From NCBI GenBank assembly GCA_012064385.1, contig QRDG01000140.1, forward strand, positions 971,707 to 1,035,706: DNA of 64,000 nt. Reading direction: 5' to 3'. The translations under genes were made by a program, and so were the position numbers. A model generated the notes under the pieces. The model saw nothing but the letters and a program-made list of their open reading frames with translations. It ran no database searches and had not been told where the DNA came from. This DNA comes from Puccinellia tenuiflora (Eukaryota; Streptophyta; Magnoliopsida; Poales; Poaceae). Positions 32,954 to 44,000 of this stretch are shown here, one piece after another (position 1 is the stretch's first letter; each line of letters starts with the position of its first letter).

Positions 32954-34217
32954 TGATGACCCACAAGTGTAGCGGATCTATCGTAAACTTTTTGATAAGT
33001 AAGAATGTCGATCCCAACAAGGAGAAGAAGGTGTTGAAAAGTGGATTTTCACTGTAAATACTGGAAACAAATTTTATATATGGTTTTATCGTAACGAGGA
33101 ATTTAATAACAAATAAATAAAGAAGATAGAAACAACAAGTAAATTTGTAGCAAGTCGCCCAATCTTTTTTAAAGAAAAGGATAAGTCGGTTGTGTTACTT
33201 ATGATGATTAATACGATTCTGGTGACACATGGGAATATTTTCAAGTTACTTTCTTCACATGTCATTGATTAACATTAATTTTTTGGTAAGTGGTGTGCGG
33301 GTGAACCTATATTACTGTATTGCCTTACTTGGACTCATACACTCTTGTGATTAAACCCTTTACAAGCATTCACAACTACAAGAAAGTAACAAGTTAAATC
33401 CAACCACAACTTTAACCTGTGTGATCCTACACTCTCTCATGCAATAGTTCACAAACTAGGGTTCAAGTTTCTTTCACTCTGGCATCCTACCATAAAAAAA
33501 TTAAATACACGATGCATTCCCCTTAGGCCCATAAAGGCGAGGTATCATGTAGTCGGCGTTCACATGACATCGATAGAGAAATAACACCACAACATAAACA
33601 TCAGAAACATTAAACGTTACCAAATTTTAGATGACTACTAGCAACAAGACTTCTGCCATATCCTCAAAAACTAAATGAACTACTCACAAGACAACATATG
33701 GATCATGATCAAAGGTGATGAATATATGATAAAAAAAATCTTGACATAACAAACTTTCACCGATAAAACTCAATGGCACCGACTACAAAGGATAATCAAC
33801 ACCAGTAAAGTTACTCTCAACGATAGATACAAGCTACAACCCAAGATCGAATGAACGGATGAATTGTTTATGAAGTTGGAGATGGTCTAGGTGGTGATCC
33901 CGATGATGCCCGGCGTGATGATTATGACTATGGTGATGATTCCCCCCTTCGGAGGGAAGTTTCCCCAGTAGGAATCTCCTTGGCAGAGTGATGATGAACG
34001 CCTGATTGTTCTGGAAATTTTCTGAGCTCTAGAAATTTGTTATTTCTTCGAGTACTTTTTCCTTTGTTTCTTGGCCTCTGGTGTCCCCCCGCCCCCTCAT
34101 AAATGTAAGAAAATCAAAATAATATAAAACAACATTAGATGGTATTCTAATATGAAATATATAAATAAAAAGAGCAAATTATGATATATAAAATAGTGAT
34201 GCAAAATGGACGTATCA
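32954..34217 (-). repeat. 5' LTR of the Athila-like element (1264 bp)
   Basis: In plus orientation it begins TGATGACCCACAAGTG and ends GGACGTATCA. In element orientation it therefore starts TGATACGTCC and ends GGGTCATCA, a familiar pair of wheat/barley LTR ends. The partner LTR is absent from the window. Confidence 0.75.
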
Positions 34218-34762
34218 GAGCTTTCCACCGTGCTTTAGGAGCGGGGAACCCCGCTGTCATCGCGGCGCTTGCCGGCGGAGATTGCGTCAAGGGGAGGCGC
34301 CGATGAGATATCCAACCGATGACGGCACTAAGATTAATCCCAATCGCTCGCCTGGGAGTGAATCGGAAGCAAAAGTTCCTATATTCATGGAGACATAGAA
34401 CAACATATAAGTTATCATGGTTGCATATCCATCATTTGGGTCTCCAACAATTATTCCAATAATTGCATATCCGATTTGCTCTATGGTTTCATGCTTGTTT
34501 GAGTAATAGCAAGGACATTCCCCAAAATCATGCTAAGAATAGCTAGGATTTCGAGAAGAGAATGCCATTTGTTTGATGAGAAATTAAAGAATATTGAGAA
34601 TTTCCGTGGCTGAAGCTGAAGCAGCTATGTAGAGTCATTTTTTAGGTATCTTCCCAATCTTTGAGCTTCAAACGTAGATTTCTCATGGGTGCGATTCCAA
34701 AAAAAAATCTAGGCCCTTTTGTTACCATACATTAATGCATTCGTTTTTAGCTTACTCTATAT
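34218..34762. other. Intergenic stretch
   Basis: I see no gene, terminal repeat or regulatory signal. Confidence 0.4.
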
Positions 34763-34765
34763 ATA

Positions 34766-35573
34766 AGAGCATATCCAAAGGCGCCCCTTGAAAGCCCCCG
34801 ACCACCGAAAAGGTGTCCATCATCCCCGTGTCCGTCCCCAACTTTCAAGGTGGCTCGAGGGGATGGCGGGCCATACACGTCGTCCCATAGGTGGGGCCAA
34901 CATTCCATCAACACATGCCCTACTAATGGTGACTAATGGCGCTGCTCCACTTGGATGGTTACCAAGGCGGGCACTGCTCCCACGCGACATTGTTGCACAT
35001 TCCCCACACATCCGCATTAAGAACGACCCTCGGCCCCCTCACCTACCGCTCGATCGTCTTTATATATGTGTCCCCCCGCATCCACGTCCGGACCATCTCA
35101 ATCGCGTCCTCCATCCTCTCCCGTGCCTCGCCGTGCCACTTGTCTTCTCTCCCTAGTCCGGTAAATGGCAAAGCCACCAGTTGATACCGAGGTCGCAGCC
35201 TGACCCTCAATGAGGCGGAGGCCATACATCCACGTCCCGCCGGACCACCCACTCCTCACTGATGGCCCATCATCGAGGGAAGCCTCGCCGTGCCACCGGT
35301 CCCTACCGGTGCCAAGCTCCAGTTGCAGATCACGTAGGGCTGAGAGCACATGACGCAGCTGGAGCAGGATAACCCATGTCGGCAACCTCAGGGTGTGGCA
35401 AGCTTGCTTCTAACGGGTGAGGAATGAGGAGGTACGAATGTTCGCCGGCCTATGGGTGCCGTCACGAAAGAACGCCATGAGACATGTTCGCAGCGGTTCT
35501 GAATGGGCCGGACATGTGTCTGGCACTACTGATAATGATAATGAATGTGTCGTATGCGCCGGTAGAGATATTC
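34766..35573. mobile_element. PIF/Harbinger-like non-autonomous element with TAA target duplication
   Basis: The left end is GAGCATATCCAAAGGCGCC. The inverse of the right end is GAATATCTCTACCGGCGCA. TAA flanks both sides (34763-34765 and 35574-35576). The GC-rich interior has a 122-codon frame (34788-35156) with no recognisable domain. It is 808 bp and lies only ten bases from the next Harbinger element. Confidence 0.7.
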
Positions 35574-35924
35574 TAACTAGTTAGGCTGGTGCCAGTGCAC
35601 CACGCACTATCGCCCGTGATAGCGCTGCCACGTCAGCTTTTTCTCCCACTCTCACCCCACTCTCACCACACTCTCACCCCACGGTGCCAGTGCACGGGCT
35701 ATAGTGCCAGCTCTCACTCCTCTCTCCTCCACATGAGCATTTCTTTTTTCAAATTAAATTATTTCACTCGCTTTTCTTTAGACATTTAAAATAATGCAAG
35801 AAAATTATTTTATTCAATTAAAAATGTTACCGATTACATAATAATTAATAAATTGCATAATAAATTGAAAAAATTACATAATAAATTGAAAAAATTACAT
35901 AATAAATTGAAAAAATTACATAAT

Positions 35925-37188
35925 CTAGGCATTATTTTTTGCCCACACATGCTCAATCAAATCTTGCTGGAGCTGTGTATACATCGGTGAGTTCCTCATT
36001 TCGGTGTCCATCTGAATCCTGGCTGCTAGGCTTGGCGGTGCATTGTTGTGTATCGCCGGGCCGACATTGGAATCAACTGTCTCATAGATGTGGTCCAAAT
36101 TGGTACCACGCTCATCGTCGATGATCATGTTGTGCAGAATGACACAAGCACGCATGATCAACCCAAGAGTACGGATCGAGTAGGAGCGCCCGAGAACTGC
36201 TATAATGTTGAACCGAGACTTGAGCACTCCAAAGGCACACTCGACATCTTTGCGCCAAGCTGATTGAGCTTTGTGAATAGCCGATGCTCGTCACTTTGTG
36301 GAAGAGTAACACCTTTCATGAACACCGGCCAGGAGGGGTAGATGCCGTCCGCAAGGTAGTAACCCCTGTTGTACTCGTGTCCATTCACCGTGAAGTTCAC
36401 TATGGGTGCTTCTCCCCTAAGCAAATCAGTGAACAACGGCGACTGATTGAGTACATTGATGTCGTTGTTTGACCCGGCCACTCCAAAAAAGGCATGCCAG
36501 ATCCAACGATCGTACGACGCAACGGCTTCTAAGATTATGGTAGGGTGTTTGATGTCTCCCCTTGTGAATTGACCGGCATGCGCAACTGGGCAGTTCCTCC
36601 ACTGCCAATGCATGCAATCGATGCTCCCTAGCATGCCCGGAAAGCCACGCTCCTCGGCTATCGCTAGGAGACGCTGAGTATCCGCGACATTTGGTCGACG
36701 GCAAAACTCATCCCCGTAACATGCTATGATGCCTTCACAGAATCTCTCTAGACATTCTGATGAAGTTTGTCTAGCTAGTTTGAGCCACTCATCTATCGTA
36801 TCAGCAGCGGCTCCATAAGCTAACAAGCGCAAAGCCGCAGTACACTTTTGTAGGGAGAAAAACCACGACGGTTGAGAGCATCAACTCTTTGGGTGAAATA
36901 CGGAGAGTATTCACCCAATCTATCCACAATGCGTAGAAAAAGAGCTCGCCTCATCCGATACCTTCGCCGAAAGAAGCTCGGAGGATAAGTACAGTTGTCG
37001 GCGAAGTAGTCGTCGTAGAGCCGATCGTGGGCACCCAGACGATCACGCCTGATGAACCCTCGATGGCGTCGCGTCCGGGGGGTTGACTCCGCCTCGAGGT
37101 TGAGCATCGCCTCCTCATACTCCGCCTCGAATGCATCGATCATATCACCCTCCATTCCTTCGCTCGAATTGCTGCTGGACGAAGACAT
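35925..37188 (-). pseudogene. PIF/Harbinger transposase (DDE nuclease), two frameshifts
   Basis: The start is at 37188 (MSSSSSNSSEGMEG), before a PIF-type N-terminal region (FRRRYRMRRALFLRIVDRLG). The three catalytic acidic positions of the DDE_Tnp_4 family are visible: Asp in MLGSIDCMHWQWRNCP, Asp in GSNNDINVLNQSP, and Glu in a KDVECAFGVLKSRF-like segment readable across a frame change. One base is missing near 36865 (between RRGFSPYKS and RLLAYGAA) and another near 36270, so this copy cannot make active transposase. Intact, it would be about 420 residues. The second, Myb-like ORF of autonomous Harbingers is not present. Confidence 0.88.
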
Positions 37189-37374
37189 GGCGTCGAGAGG
37201 AGGGGAAATGGAGAGTGGAGGAGATGAAGTGGGGTGTGGAATGAGTGAGGGGGTGGGGGTATTTATAGGGGGTTGTGGATGAAATTTGGAATTTTTTGAA
37301 TTTTTTTTTCGAATTTTTGGAGGCTGCAACGGACACCTCAACGGCTAGCTGACGTGGACGAATCACAGCTCGCC

Positions 37375-37890
37375 ACGTCAGCTAGCCGTTGCGGCTCCCG
37401 CCCGCCTCCCGCCCGCCTCCCGCCCCACTACCGCCCGCTCCCGCCCGCCTCCCGCGCCACTCTCGCCCCGCCAGTGCGCCGCCCGCCTCCCGCCGCCTTA
37501 TCGCCGCCAACGCGGGCGACAGCGGGGCGGTAGCGGCCGCTACCGCCGGGCGGTGGATCCACCGCCCGCCACTACCGTCCCGCCCCCCTACCGCCCCCTC
37601 CCGCCTCCCCCCGGGCGATATCGCCCCCCCTCTCGACCCCGTTGGCACCAGCCTAAGGCTGGTGCCAACGCGGGCTGTAGGAGGAGCGATATCGCCCCGG
37701 GGGAGGCGGGAGGCGGGCGGTAGTGGGGCGGGACGGCAGCGGGGGGCGATGGATCCACCGCCCGGCGGTAGCGGCCGCTACCGCCCCGCTCTCACCCGCG
37801 TTGGCGGCGGTAGTGGGGCGATAGGGAGGCGGGAGCGGGGCGGTAGGGGTGATAGGGAGGCGGTAGCGGGGTGATAGTGGGGTGAGAGTG
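37375..37890. repeat. GC-rich inverted repeat, arms of 230-280 bases
   Basis: The arms are GC-rich and full of GCGGTAG/CCGCTACC and GGCGATATCGCC motifs; the centre is the TAA at 37654-37656. Each arm begins with a Harbinger-like terminus GGCTGGTGCCAACG. The repeats ACGTCAGCTAGCCGTTG at 37339-37352 and 37376-37392 mark the left border. Confidence 0.8.
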
Positions 37891-38038
37891 GAGGAGAGAG
37901 ATTACAGACTGCCACTATAGCCCGTGCACTGGCACCGTGGGGTGATAGTGTGGTGAGAGTGGGATGAGAGTGAAGAAAAAAGCTGACGTGGCAGCGCTAT
38001 CACGGGCTAAAGTGGGTGATGCACTGGCACCAGCATTA

Positions 38039-39814
38039 GCACGTGACAATATTGTTGCGGCTTTACAATTCTTCTTATGGTAAAAAAATATCTTGTTGAA
38101 ACATAACAAGGTGATGTCTAATTTCCAAGAGATAAAGTCACGGTAAACAAGGTTTATTTATCAGATCCGATCTTTGAAAGATAAAATGTTTTCAAGTTTT
38201 AAATTTAATGATCCTTAATAATGTCCTTACTATCCATTTACGGTCCCTTCCCTCCCAAAATACTGAGCGCGGAAGTCCGAGCTCTGTTTTCGTCCATTTT
38301 GCCGGCGCCGTTAACAAACCAGACGAGGTGCTGCCTCGATCGAGATCGGAGTTCCATGTCGGATCGTAGCGCAAGTCCCCCGGGTGCCGACACGCGCGCG
38401 TGGATACGGCCGGCCGGCAGGTGACTGAGCAGGCGCCCGTCGGAAATCCTCGACGAATGCCCCCTGTGCGAATGCACGGCCAGTGCTCGACGAAATGCCC
38501 CCCCTGCGAACGCACGGCCATTGCTCGACGAAATGGCTGAGGTTCTTTGCGGTGCATGCAGGTACTTATCGAGCTGTGTATTACTCTTGATTCCCTTGTT
38601 TTTCTATTGCATTGTCCCTAGATAACATGTGAGATCTGTGTAGAGTATGACTCCACGGATCATATTTATCTTCTTGCTTGCCCCTTAGCTAGATATACTT
38701 CTGGAGTACAGTGTGCCTCAGCAGCTAGCAACTAATGTGGCTTCCTCTCTTGTTGATCTTTGTCAGAATTACCCACCTGGAGCGTCACCTCTGTTTTCGA
38801 CACATCAACTGACGCAGTCGGAGACCGTCTCGATCGGCAAGGCTGGCGCAGGGACGCCTCATGCAGGAGGTGGCCTGTGACGGGACGGCTTGGTGTGCCT
38901 GAGAGGAGAGCACGCCCGGTAGCTGTTCGATGAAATGCGGCCACGTCGCACAAAGGTGTTCAACTTAATGTGTCCGGAAGACCGGCGGGACGACGATCAC
39001 GCACATAACCTTACTGCCAGCTCGAGAGGCCTGAACGTCTGCCGCTCATTGCTGTACCGTACCGGAGACGTCCGCGACTGTACCAGGTATGTACCTAGCT
39101 CAGCTGCTTGGACATGGACATTTTGTAATGTCCATGGTGCTGCTTGAACAAGAACTTGAAAAAAAATCTATTTTATTTCTTTTTCCCTGGCCTAATATTT
39201 ATGGAAAACAGAAAAATAAAAATCAAGCAGCTGATGTCCGTTTCGATCTTAGGACCCAGTCAAGGGGACAGAAAGGATGACTTGAGGTTGCAAAGCATTC
39301 CCAGGATTCTGCATGTGTTATGGTGTAAGTTTAGTTGGTGAGCTGGTGGCTACTAAAACACAAACAAGTCTTTGTCCTTTGGCACATGCTAAGTGGTAGT
39401 AATAGTATTTATTATCCTTTGACCAGGCAACTTAGGATAAAAAGAAGGGGGCAGATCATAGTGCAGATGCAAGTGGCACTTGAAATTTACCGTCTCTAAC
39501 ATGTTCGCCAACAACCTCTGTTCAGTAGTAAAATAGTTATTTCATGGAGTTCAAGCTACATGATACTATTTCCTTGGGAAAACAAATTTGTACAAAACTG
39601 TGCTATAATAATTTTCTACAGCAACATCAAAATGTTTGTTATCTTCCAAAATATAATGTTGTCGAAGGACCAGTCATCATGGTTTGAAGGCAAGGCCCCA
39701 GGGCAGGCGGAATGATTTGTTTAAGGGAAAGTTTTCAGGTCCATGTCAACCAAAGAGACAAAGACAACTCTGTTGCATTGATAAACATTAACATCAGGGA
39801 ATCGTTTTTGCATA
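38039..39814. other. Intergenic stretch with gene-fragment-like pieces
   Basis: No intact gene. A 39-base unit (GACGAAATGCCCCC ... ACGGCCA-TGCTC) is tandemly repeated at about 38451-38529. At 38915-38990 a frame reads LFDEM followed by RRTKVFN, as in pentatricopeptide-repeat proteins, but an in-frame stop lies just before it. Confidence 0.35.
38560..38765 (+). repeat. Diverged duplicate, copy 1
   Basis: The segment from GCAGGTACTTAT to TTGATCTTTGTCAG is matched, with many substitutions, at about 40490-40700 (GCAGGTACTTTAT ... TGATCTTTCTCAAC). Both begin with a splice-donor-like GCAGGTA and look like duplicated intron sequence. Confidence 0.65.
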
Positions 39815-39909
39815 CTTTCTCCGGTCCATAAAAAGTGTCGCTCATATTGTACTAAGTTAGTACAAACTTTGTACTAAGTGGGCGACACTTTTCTATGGAT
39901 CGGAGGGGA
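39815..39909. mobile_element. Stowaway MITE
   Basis: Ends CTTTCTCCGGTCC and the inverse GGATCGGAGGGGA, with inverted inner arms (AAGTGTCGCTCA against GGGCGACACTT) and TA on both sides. It belongs to the same subfamily as the element at 45126. Confidence 0.92.
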
Positions 39910-39911
39910 TA

Positions 39912-41040
39912 TTCTTTATTCTTGACCTTTTAGTAAAATGAGAAAGATTGACTGTATTATTAGGAAGGTTGGTAGAAAGATCTTTCTGTTCTTCCCTTTT
40001 TTGGAACACTAACCTGGACTGTGCTTCTGGATGTATAATTTAATTATGGATTCAGGAGCGCTGGGCTGGAAGATAGTCTTTGAAGTGAGATTCAGATACC
40101 CTGGAGTAGGCTGCTCAGATAATTTTCAGCTAGTGACAATTTATCAGGAACGCCCCCATGTATGCCACACAAGGATGTGTTAGCAGATCAGGAGCTCGTT
40201 GACGTCGAAGATGGTTGAAGTGCTTATCTGTGCGCATAGTCAGTTTCACTCATCATCATCCAACAATGTTGATACAAGGTAGAAAACGGAACATTTAACT
40301 AGAAAAGTCTGAAGAACTTACACAAGGGTAAGCAGATCTATATTGTACTTCATTTCCTCATTTCCATGTATAACAAATTTTTACCTCTGTGTATATTTCG
40401 TCCAGTCAGAACTTGCCGGACTATGTATGTTGTTGTGAGGAAATATGGCGAAGTTACTTTTTGTGCGAAGGGATGGATACTGCCTGCCTGCAGGTACTTT
40501 ATTATCTATATTTCTCCCGATTATTGTTTCTATTGCATTACTCGAAGCATTGCTAGATAACTTGTGATATATGTGCAGATAATGACTCCATAGATCATTT
40601 ACTTATTTAGTTAGATACTTCTAGAGTTTCAGTGTGATGCGACTTAGGGCCTACTAGTTGATATGCCTTCATCTCTTGGCTGCTGATCTTTCTCAACAAA
40701 AACATAGCAATATTGAGGGTTGGATGAGGTATAGGCCTACAATCACATTGTGTCTCACCTACTCATATACCATTAAAAAATGATTCGGTTGTATGGTAAA
40801 AGAGGGTACATAAATTACATGGTGATGCATAGATACTTGATCGTGTTGACCATGAGTGCATGATCCCCTCATGGCCAGACCTTGTCCCTTCAAAGGGGAG
40901 ACGCCACTCGTAGCAGCACAGGTGCACCTCCTCTACCTTACAGCCCGTTGGCAATGCCATGAATTTAACCAATGCAGATGCTATTATCTTATTTCTATAG
41001 GATGATTTAACCAATGCCATGAATTTTAAATCAGTTATGT
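39912..41040. other. Intergenic stretch containing duplicate copy 2
   Basis: No gene. The segment 40490-40700 is the diverged partner of 38560-38765. Several imperfect CCAATGCCATGAATTT repeats occur at 40950-41030. Confidence 0.4.
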
Positions 41041-41044
41041 GCAT

Positions 41045-41275
41045 TTTTAGCAGATCTTTGAATTCAAGATTAATTTTCGCAAAAGTGAAATATATTGTTT
41101 GGGTGTAACAAAAGATAGGAAACAACAATAAATTAAGATTTTCACCTACCCTAATGCTGATTTACCTATGAAATATTTTGGAACACCTACTTGTGAGAAG
41201 AAATTGGCTATATCTTAATGGGATCATGTTAACCAAAATTTTGTATAAAAAGATAGATGACTTTGAAGCCTCTAC
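41045..41275 (+). pseudogene. LINE reverse transcriptase relic
   Basis: Plus-strand translation across frames gives INFRKSEIYCLGVTKD, then LPMKYFGTPTCEKKLAIS and a VNQNF segment. This parallels the KINFSKSE--CFG, then PFRYLGIP---RKL region shared by plant LINE RTs. Stops and frame changes are frequent; only this fragment remains. Confidence 0.55.
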
Positions 41276-41352
41276 ACGCTGATCAGTTGAAGGGAGATTG
41301 AAGGGCATTTCTGAGCTAAAAGAAAATGGAGATCAGTTGCTCCGTGGTTCAT

Positions 41353-43922
41353 TCAACACGGTGAGGAGGAACATCTCCTTGTTCCTTTTGGTTGAGCCGC
41401 AACAGGCTCCAGCTGCTGCAGGGAACTGCTCACTCTCCGGCGGCTCCTCTGGCAGCTCGCGAACCAGATCACGAGGTGGATGGCAACATAGGCGAGCACG
41501 GCGGCTGCCAGCGCGATGACGTACCCGGACGTGTCCCACTCCCGGCTGCTCCCGGCGGCGTAGGCGCCCAGGAGGCCCAGCAGGTCCAGCACAATCGCCG
41601 TGTTCATGGCGTAGATCAGCAGGCCGTGGCGGTCCTGCAGGGACTCCTGCAGTAGCAGGACGATGACGACCACCGACGCCACAAACGAGGTGGAGTTGCA
41701 GTAGAAGAAGGCCTGGTACCGGTCTGGGTCGCTGTCGCGCAGCACTGGGTTCCCTGCGGCGTCCCCGCCCTCCCACAGGCCGCCCGGCGGCTTCAGGCCG
41801 GCCTGGTAGGTGACGCTCGCCGCCAGGATCGCAAGCAGCATCAGGTACTTCCGCCGGCTTGAAGTGGATCTCTCCTCCGTGCTGGGCTTGGGCGAGCCGC
41901 TTCGTGTCTGCCGAGAGGAAGTTGACTCATTCGTCATGCTACTACCGCCGCCGCCAGAGCCACCACCATCTCCATTGGCGGGGGAACATATTTTGAAGAA
42001 TCTGAAGAACACCAGCAGCTGCACGACTATGAACGCCACCACGGCGCCGACGAGCACGAAGACGTAGATGGACGTCCGCAGCTTCCGGGCGCTCCCTGCG
42101 GCGTAGGCGCCCATCAGGCCGAACAGGGCGACCACCATGCACACATACAGCGCGTAGCACCGTATGCCCGGCCGGTACAGGTTTGGGTTCACCAGCAAGA
42201 TGATGAGCGCCATGGACGCCATGAAGCTCGTCGAGTTGCAGTAGAAGAAGGCCAAGTATCTCCTCCGGAACTCGCCGCTGCCGTCTTCGAGGATCGAGAA
42301 ACCCGCATCCGCATGGCCATCCTGGTTCTCCGTCCAGAAGCCGCCCGGCGGGGTGAGGCCGGCCTGGTAGGTGACGGTGGCCACGAGGATGGCCAGGAGC
42401 AGCAGCCGCTTGCGCCGCTTGTCGGTCCTCCTCTTCTCCTCGTCGTTGAGGTCCTGGTTGTCCAGCGTGAAGAAGACGACGTGGATGACGACGTAGACAA
42501 GGACGGCGCCCGCCAGGGCCACCACATAGACGGAGGTGCTCACGTCGCGGCAGCTCCCGGCGGCGTACGCGCCGATGAGGCCGAACAGGTCCAGTATCAT
42601 GGCCACCTCCAGCGCGTGCCCCCTATTCAGGATGCTGTTCTTCTGGACCATGAGGATGACGACCAGGGAGGCCACGAACGCCGTCGAGTTGCAGTAAAAG
42701 AACACCTTGTAGTGCCTAGCGTTCGTGGACAAGAGGATCGGGTCACCGGCCTTGTGGGGTGGCTCCGCTGCCGCCGCATCACTCGGCCAGACGCCGCCGG
42801 GCGGCTCCATGCCCGCTTGGTATGTGATGGTCGCAGCGAGTGTGGCGAGCAGCAGGATCAGAGACTTTGCCTTCTCGATGCCTTGGTTCTTGTTGCTCTC
42901 GTCGGCATGGCTCCCTTGCCCACCGCCGCCGCCTAACGTTCCCAACAAATCAAGCGCCGGCGAAAACCCATCAGTCTGGTTCTGATTGCACCCTTGTTCT
43001 TGCAGCCAACGGGACGCGCGCGCGGAGATGCTCTTAAGTCGTAGCCAGGAGCTGCTGTTCTTGAGAGGATCCGAGACGAGCATCCTGACGACCATGACGA
43101 GGAAGATGTACAGTGGGACAGCTCCGACGAGGACAACCACGTAGGCCGTCGTGTCGGCCTCCCTGGAGCTGCCGGCGGCGTAGGCGCCTAGGAGGCCGAG
43201 CAGCACGACGACGATGAACCCGTACAGCTGTATCCTGGCGTAGTACCTCTCCAGCCTCCGGCCGAGGAGCAACACGATGATGAGCAGCGACGCCACGAAC
43301 GCCGTGGCGTTGCAGTAGAAGAAGGCCATCAGGCCTGGGTACTGGCGGAAGCCGCCGGCAGGCTCAGGCCGGCGGCGTAGGAGATGCCTGTCGCGAATGT
43401 CGCGAGCAGCAGCAGCACCTTGCGCTGCTCCTTGAGCTTGAGCGGGTCGTCGGGGCTCGCCTCTGCTGTCTGCGAGGTCCCCTTCTCCTCCTCGTACCAT
43501 GCCAGGAGGATGTGGATGCCGACGTAGGCCGCGAGAGCGACCACCAACGTAGAGACGTAGACGGTTTTCGGCAGGTCCTCGCAGCTCCCTGTGGCGAAGG
43601 CCCCCATGAGGGCGAGCAGGTCGAGCACCATGACGAGCCGGAGCACGGCGATCCAGAGCGTCGTCCTCTTCTTGTTCAGGGCGAGGAGGAGGAGGTTGAC
43701 GACGAGCGACGCCGCGAAGGCGGTCGCGTTGAAGTAGAAGAAGGCGAGGTACCGGGGACTGCCGTCGAGGACTCCCCTCGGCGGGCTGAGCCCTGACGAG
43801 TACGTCGCCGTGGCCACCAGCGTGGCCAGCAGCATGAGGTACTTCCGCAGGTGGTACTCCCACGACGGCTCTTCTTTGGGTAGTGCCGCCGACGTTCCAC
43901 CGCTGCCCTCCATCATCTCCAT
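41353..43922 (-). pseudogene. Membrane protein with five tandem PGG domains, one frameshift
   Basis: A single-exon gene on the minus strand, ATG at 43922 (MEMMEGSGGTS). It repeats the PGG module five times: a TM helix with YQAGL-PPGG-W, then AFFYCN-T-FVAS, then DL-GL-GAYAAGS, then a last helix. That makes about 20 predicted TM helices and about 855 residues. PGG domains normally follow ankyrin repeats (ACD6 type); none are seen here, as in some grass multi-PGG proteins. In the second module a base is missing within 43351-43361 (GCCGGCGG run), so the frame ends 15 bases later in one phase and resumes in another. All else is open, so this may be a recent mutation or a sequence error. Function is unknown; ACD6 relatives act in defence signalling. 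Confidence 0.85.
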
Positions 43923-43992
43923 TTTAGTTGTTCTTAGCTATGTTTGTCAACTCTATGTGGATGACGAGCAATGGTAAGCTTGTGCCATGGCA

Positions 43993-44000
43993 TTTATATA
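43993..44000 (-). promoter_or_regulatory. TATA box of the PGG gene
   Basis: TATATAAA on the minus strand, about 70-75 bases before the PGG start codon. Confidence 0.65.

Larger units (their letters stand above)
30833..34217 (-). mobile_element. Athila-like Ty3/gypsy retrotransposon, truncated in reverse transcriptase
   Basis: Read on the minus strand: LTR (34217-32954), a decayed primer-binding site, gag remnants, degenerate protease region, and the start of RT (31159-30833). RT and everything 3' of it, including the other LTR, are missing. Many frameshifts and stops are present. Confidence 0.8.
35584..38035. mobile_element. PIF/Harbinger element with transposase and an inverted-duplicated right end
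   Basis: The outer ends are inverted copies over about 145 bases (GCTGGTGCCAGTGCA ... GATAGCGCTGCCACGTCAGC on the left; the same, inverted, on the right). TTA lies on both sides (35581-35583 and 38036-38038). The transposase gene is on the minus strand. To its right, 37375-37653 and 37657-37890 form a second inverted repeat meeting head to head at 37654-37656 (GGCACCAGCC-TAA-GGCTGGTGCC), so the unit contains internal ends as well as outer ends. Confidence 0.8.

Noticed and set aside
35584..37653. Treating the Harbinger unit as two independent elements sharing a TAA
   Set aside because: The outer ends pair over about 145 bases and carry matching TTA, while the internal TAA is not a direct copy of the left TTA; a single composite unit fits better, although this is not proven.
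37389..37874. A 161-codon frame in the GC-rich Harbinger inverted repeat
   Set aside because: Low-complexity Pro/Ala/Arg product that arises from repeated CCGCCCG motifs; the opposite strand is open as well.
42313..42936. A 207-codon plus-strand frame in the PGG gene
   Set aside because: Antisense shadow of the GC-rich membrane-domain codons; the minus frame has clear repeated PGG motifs.
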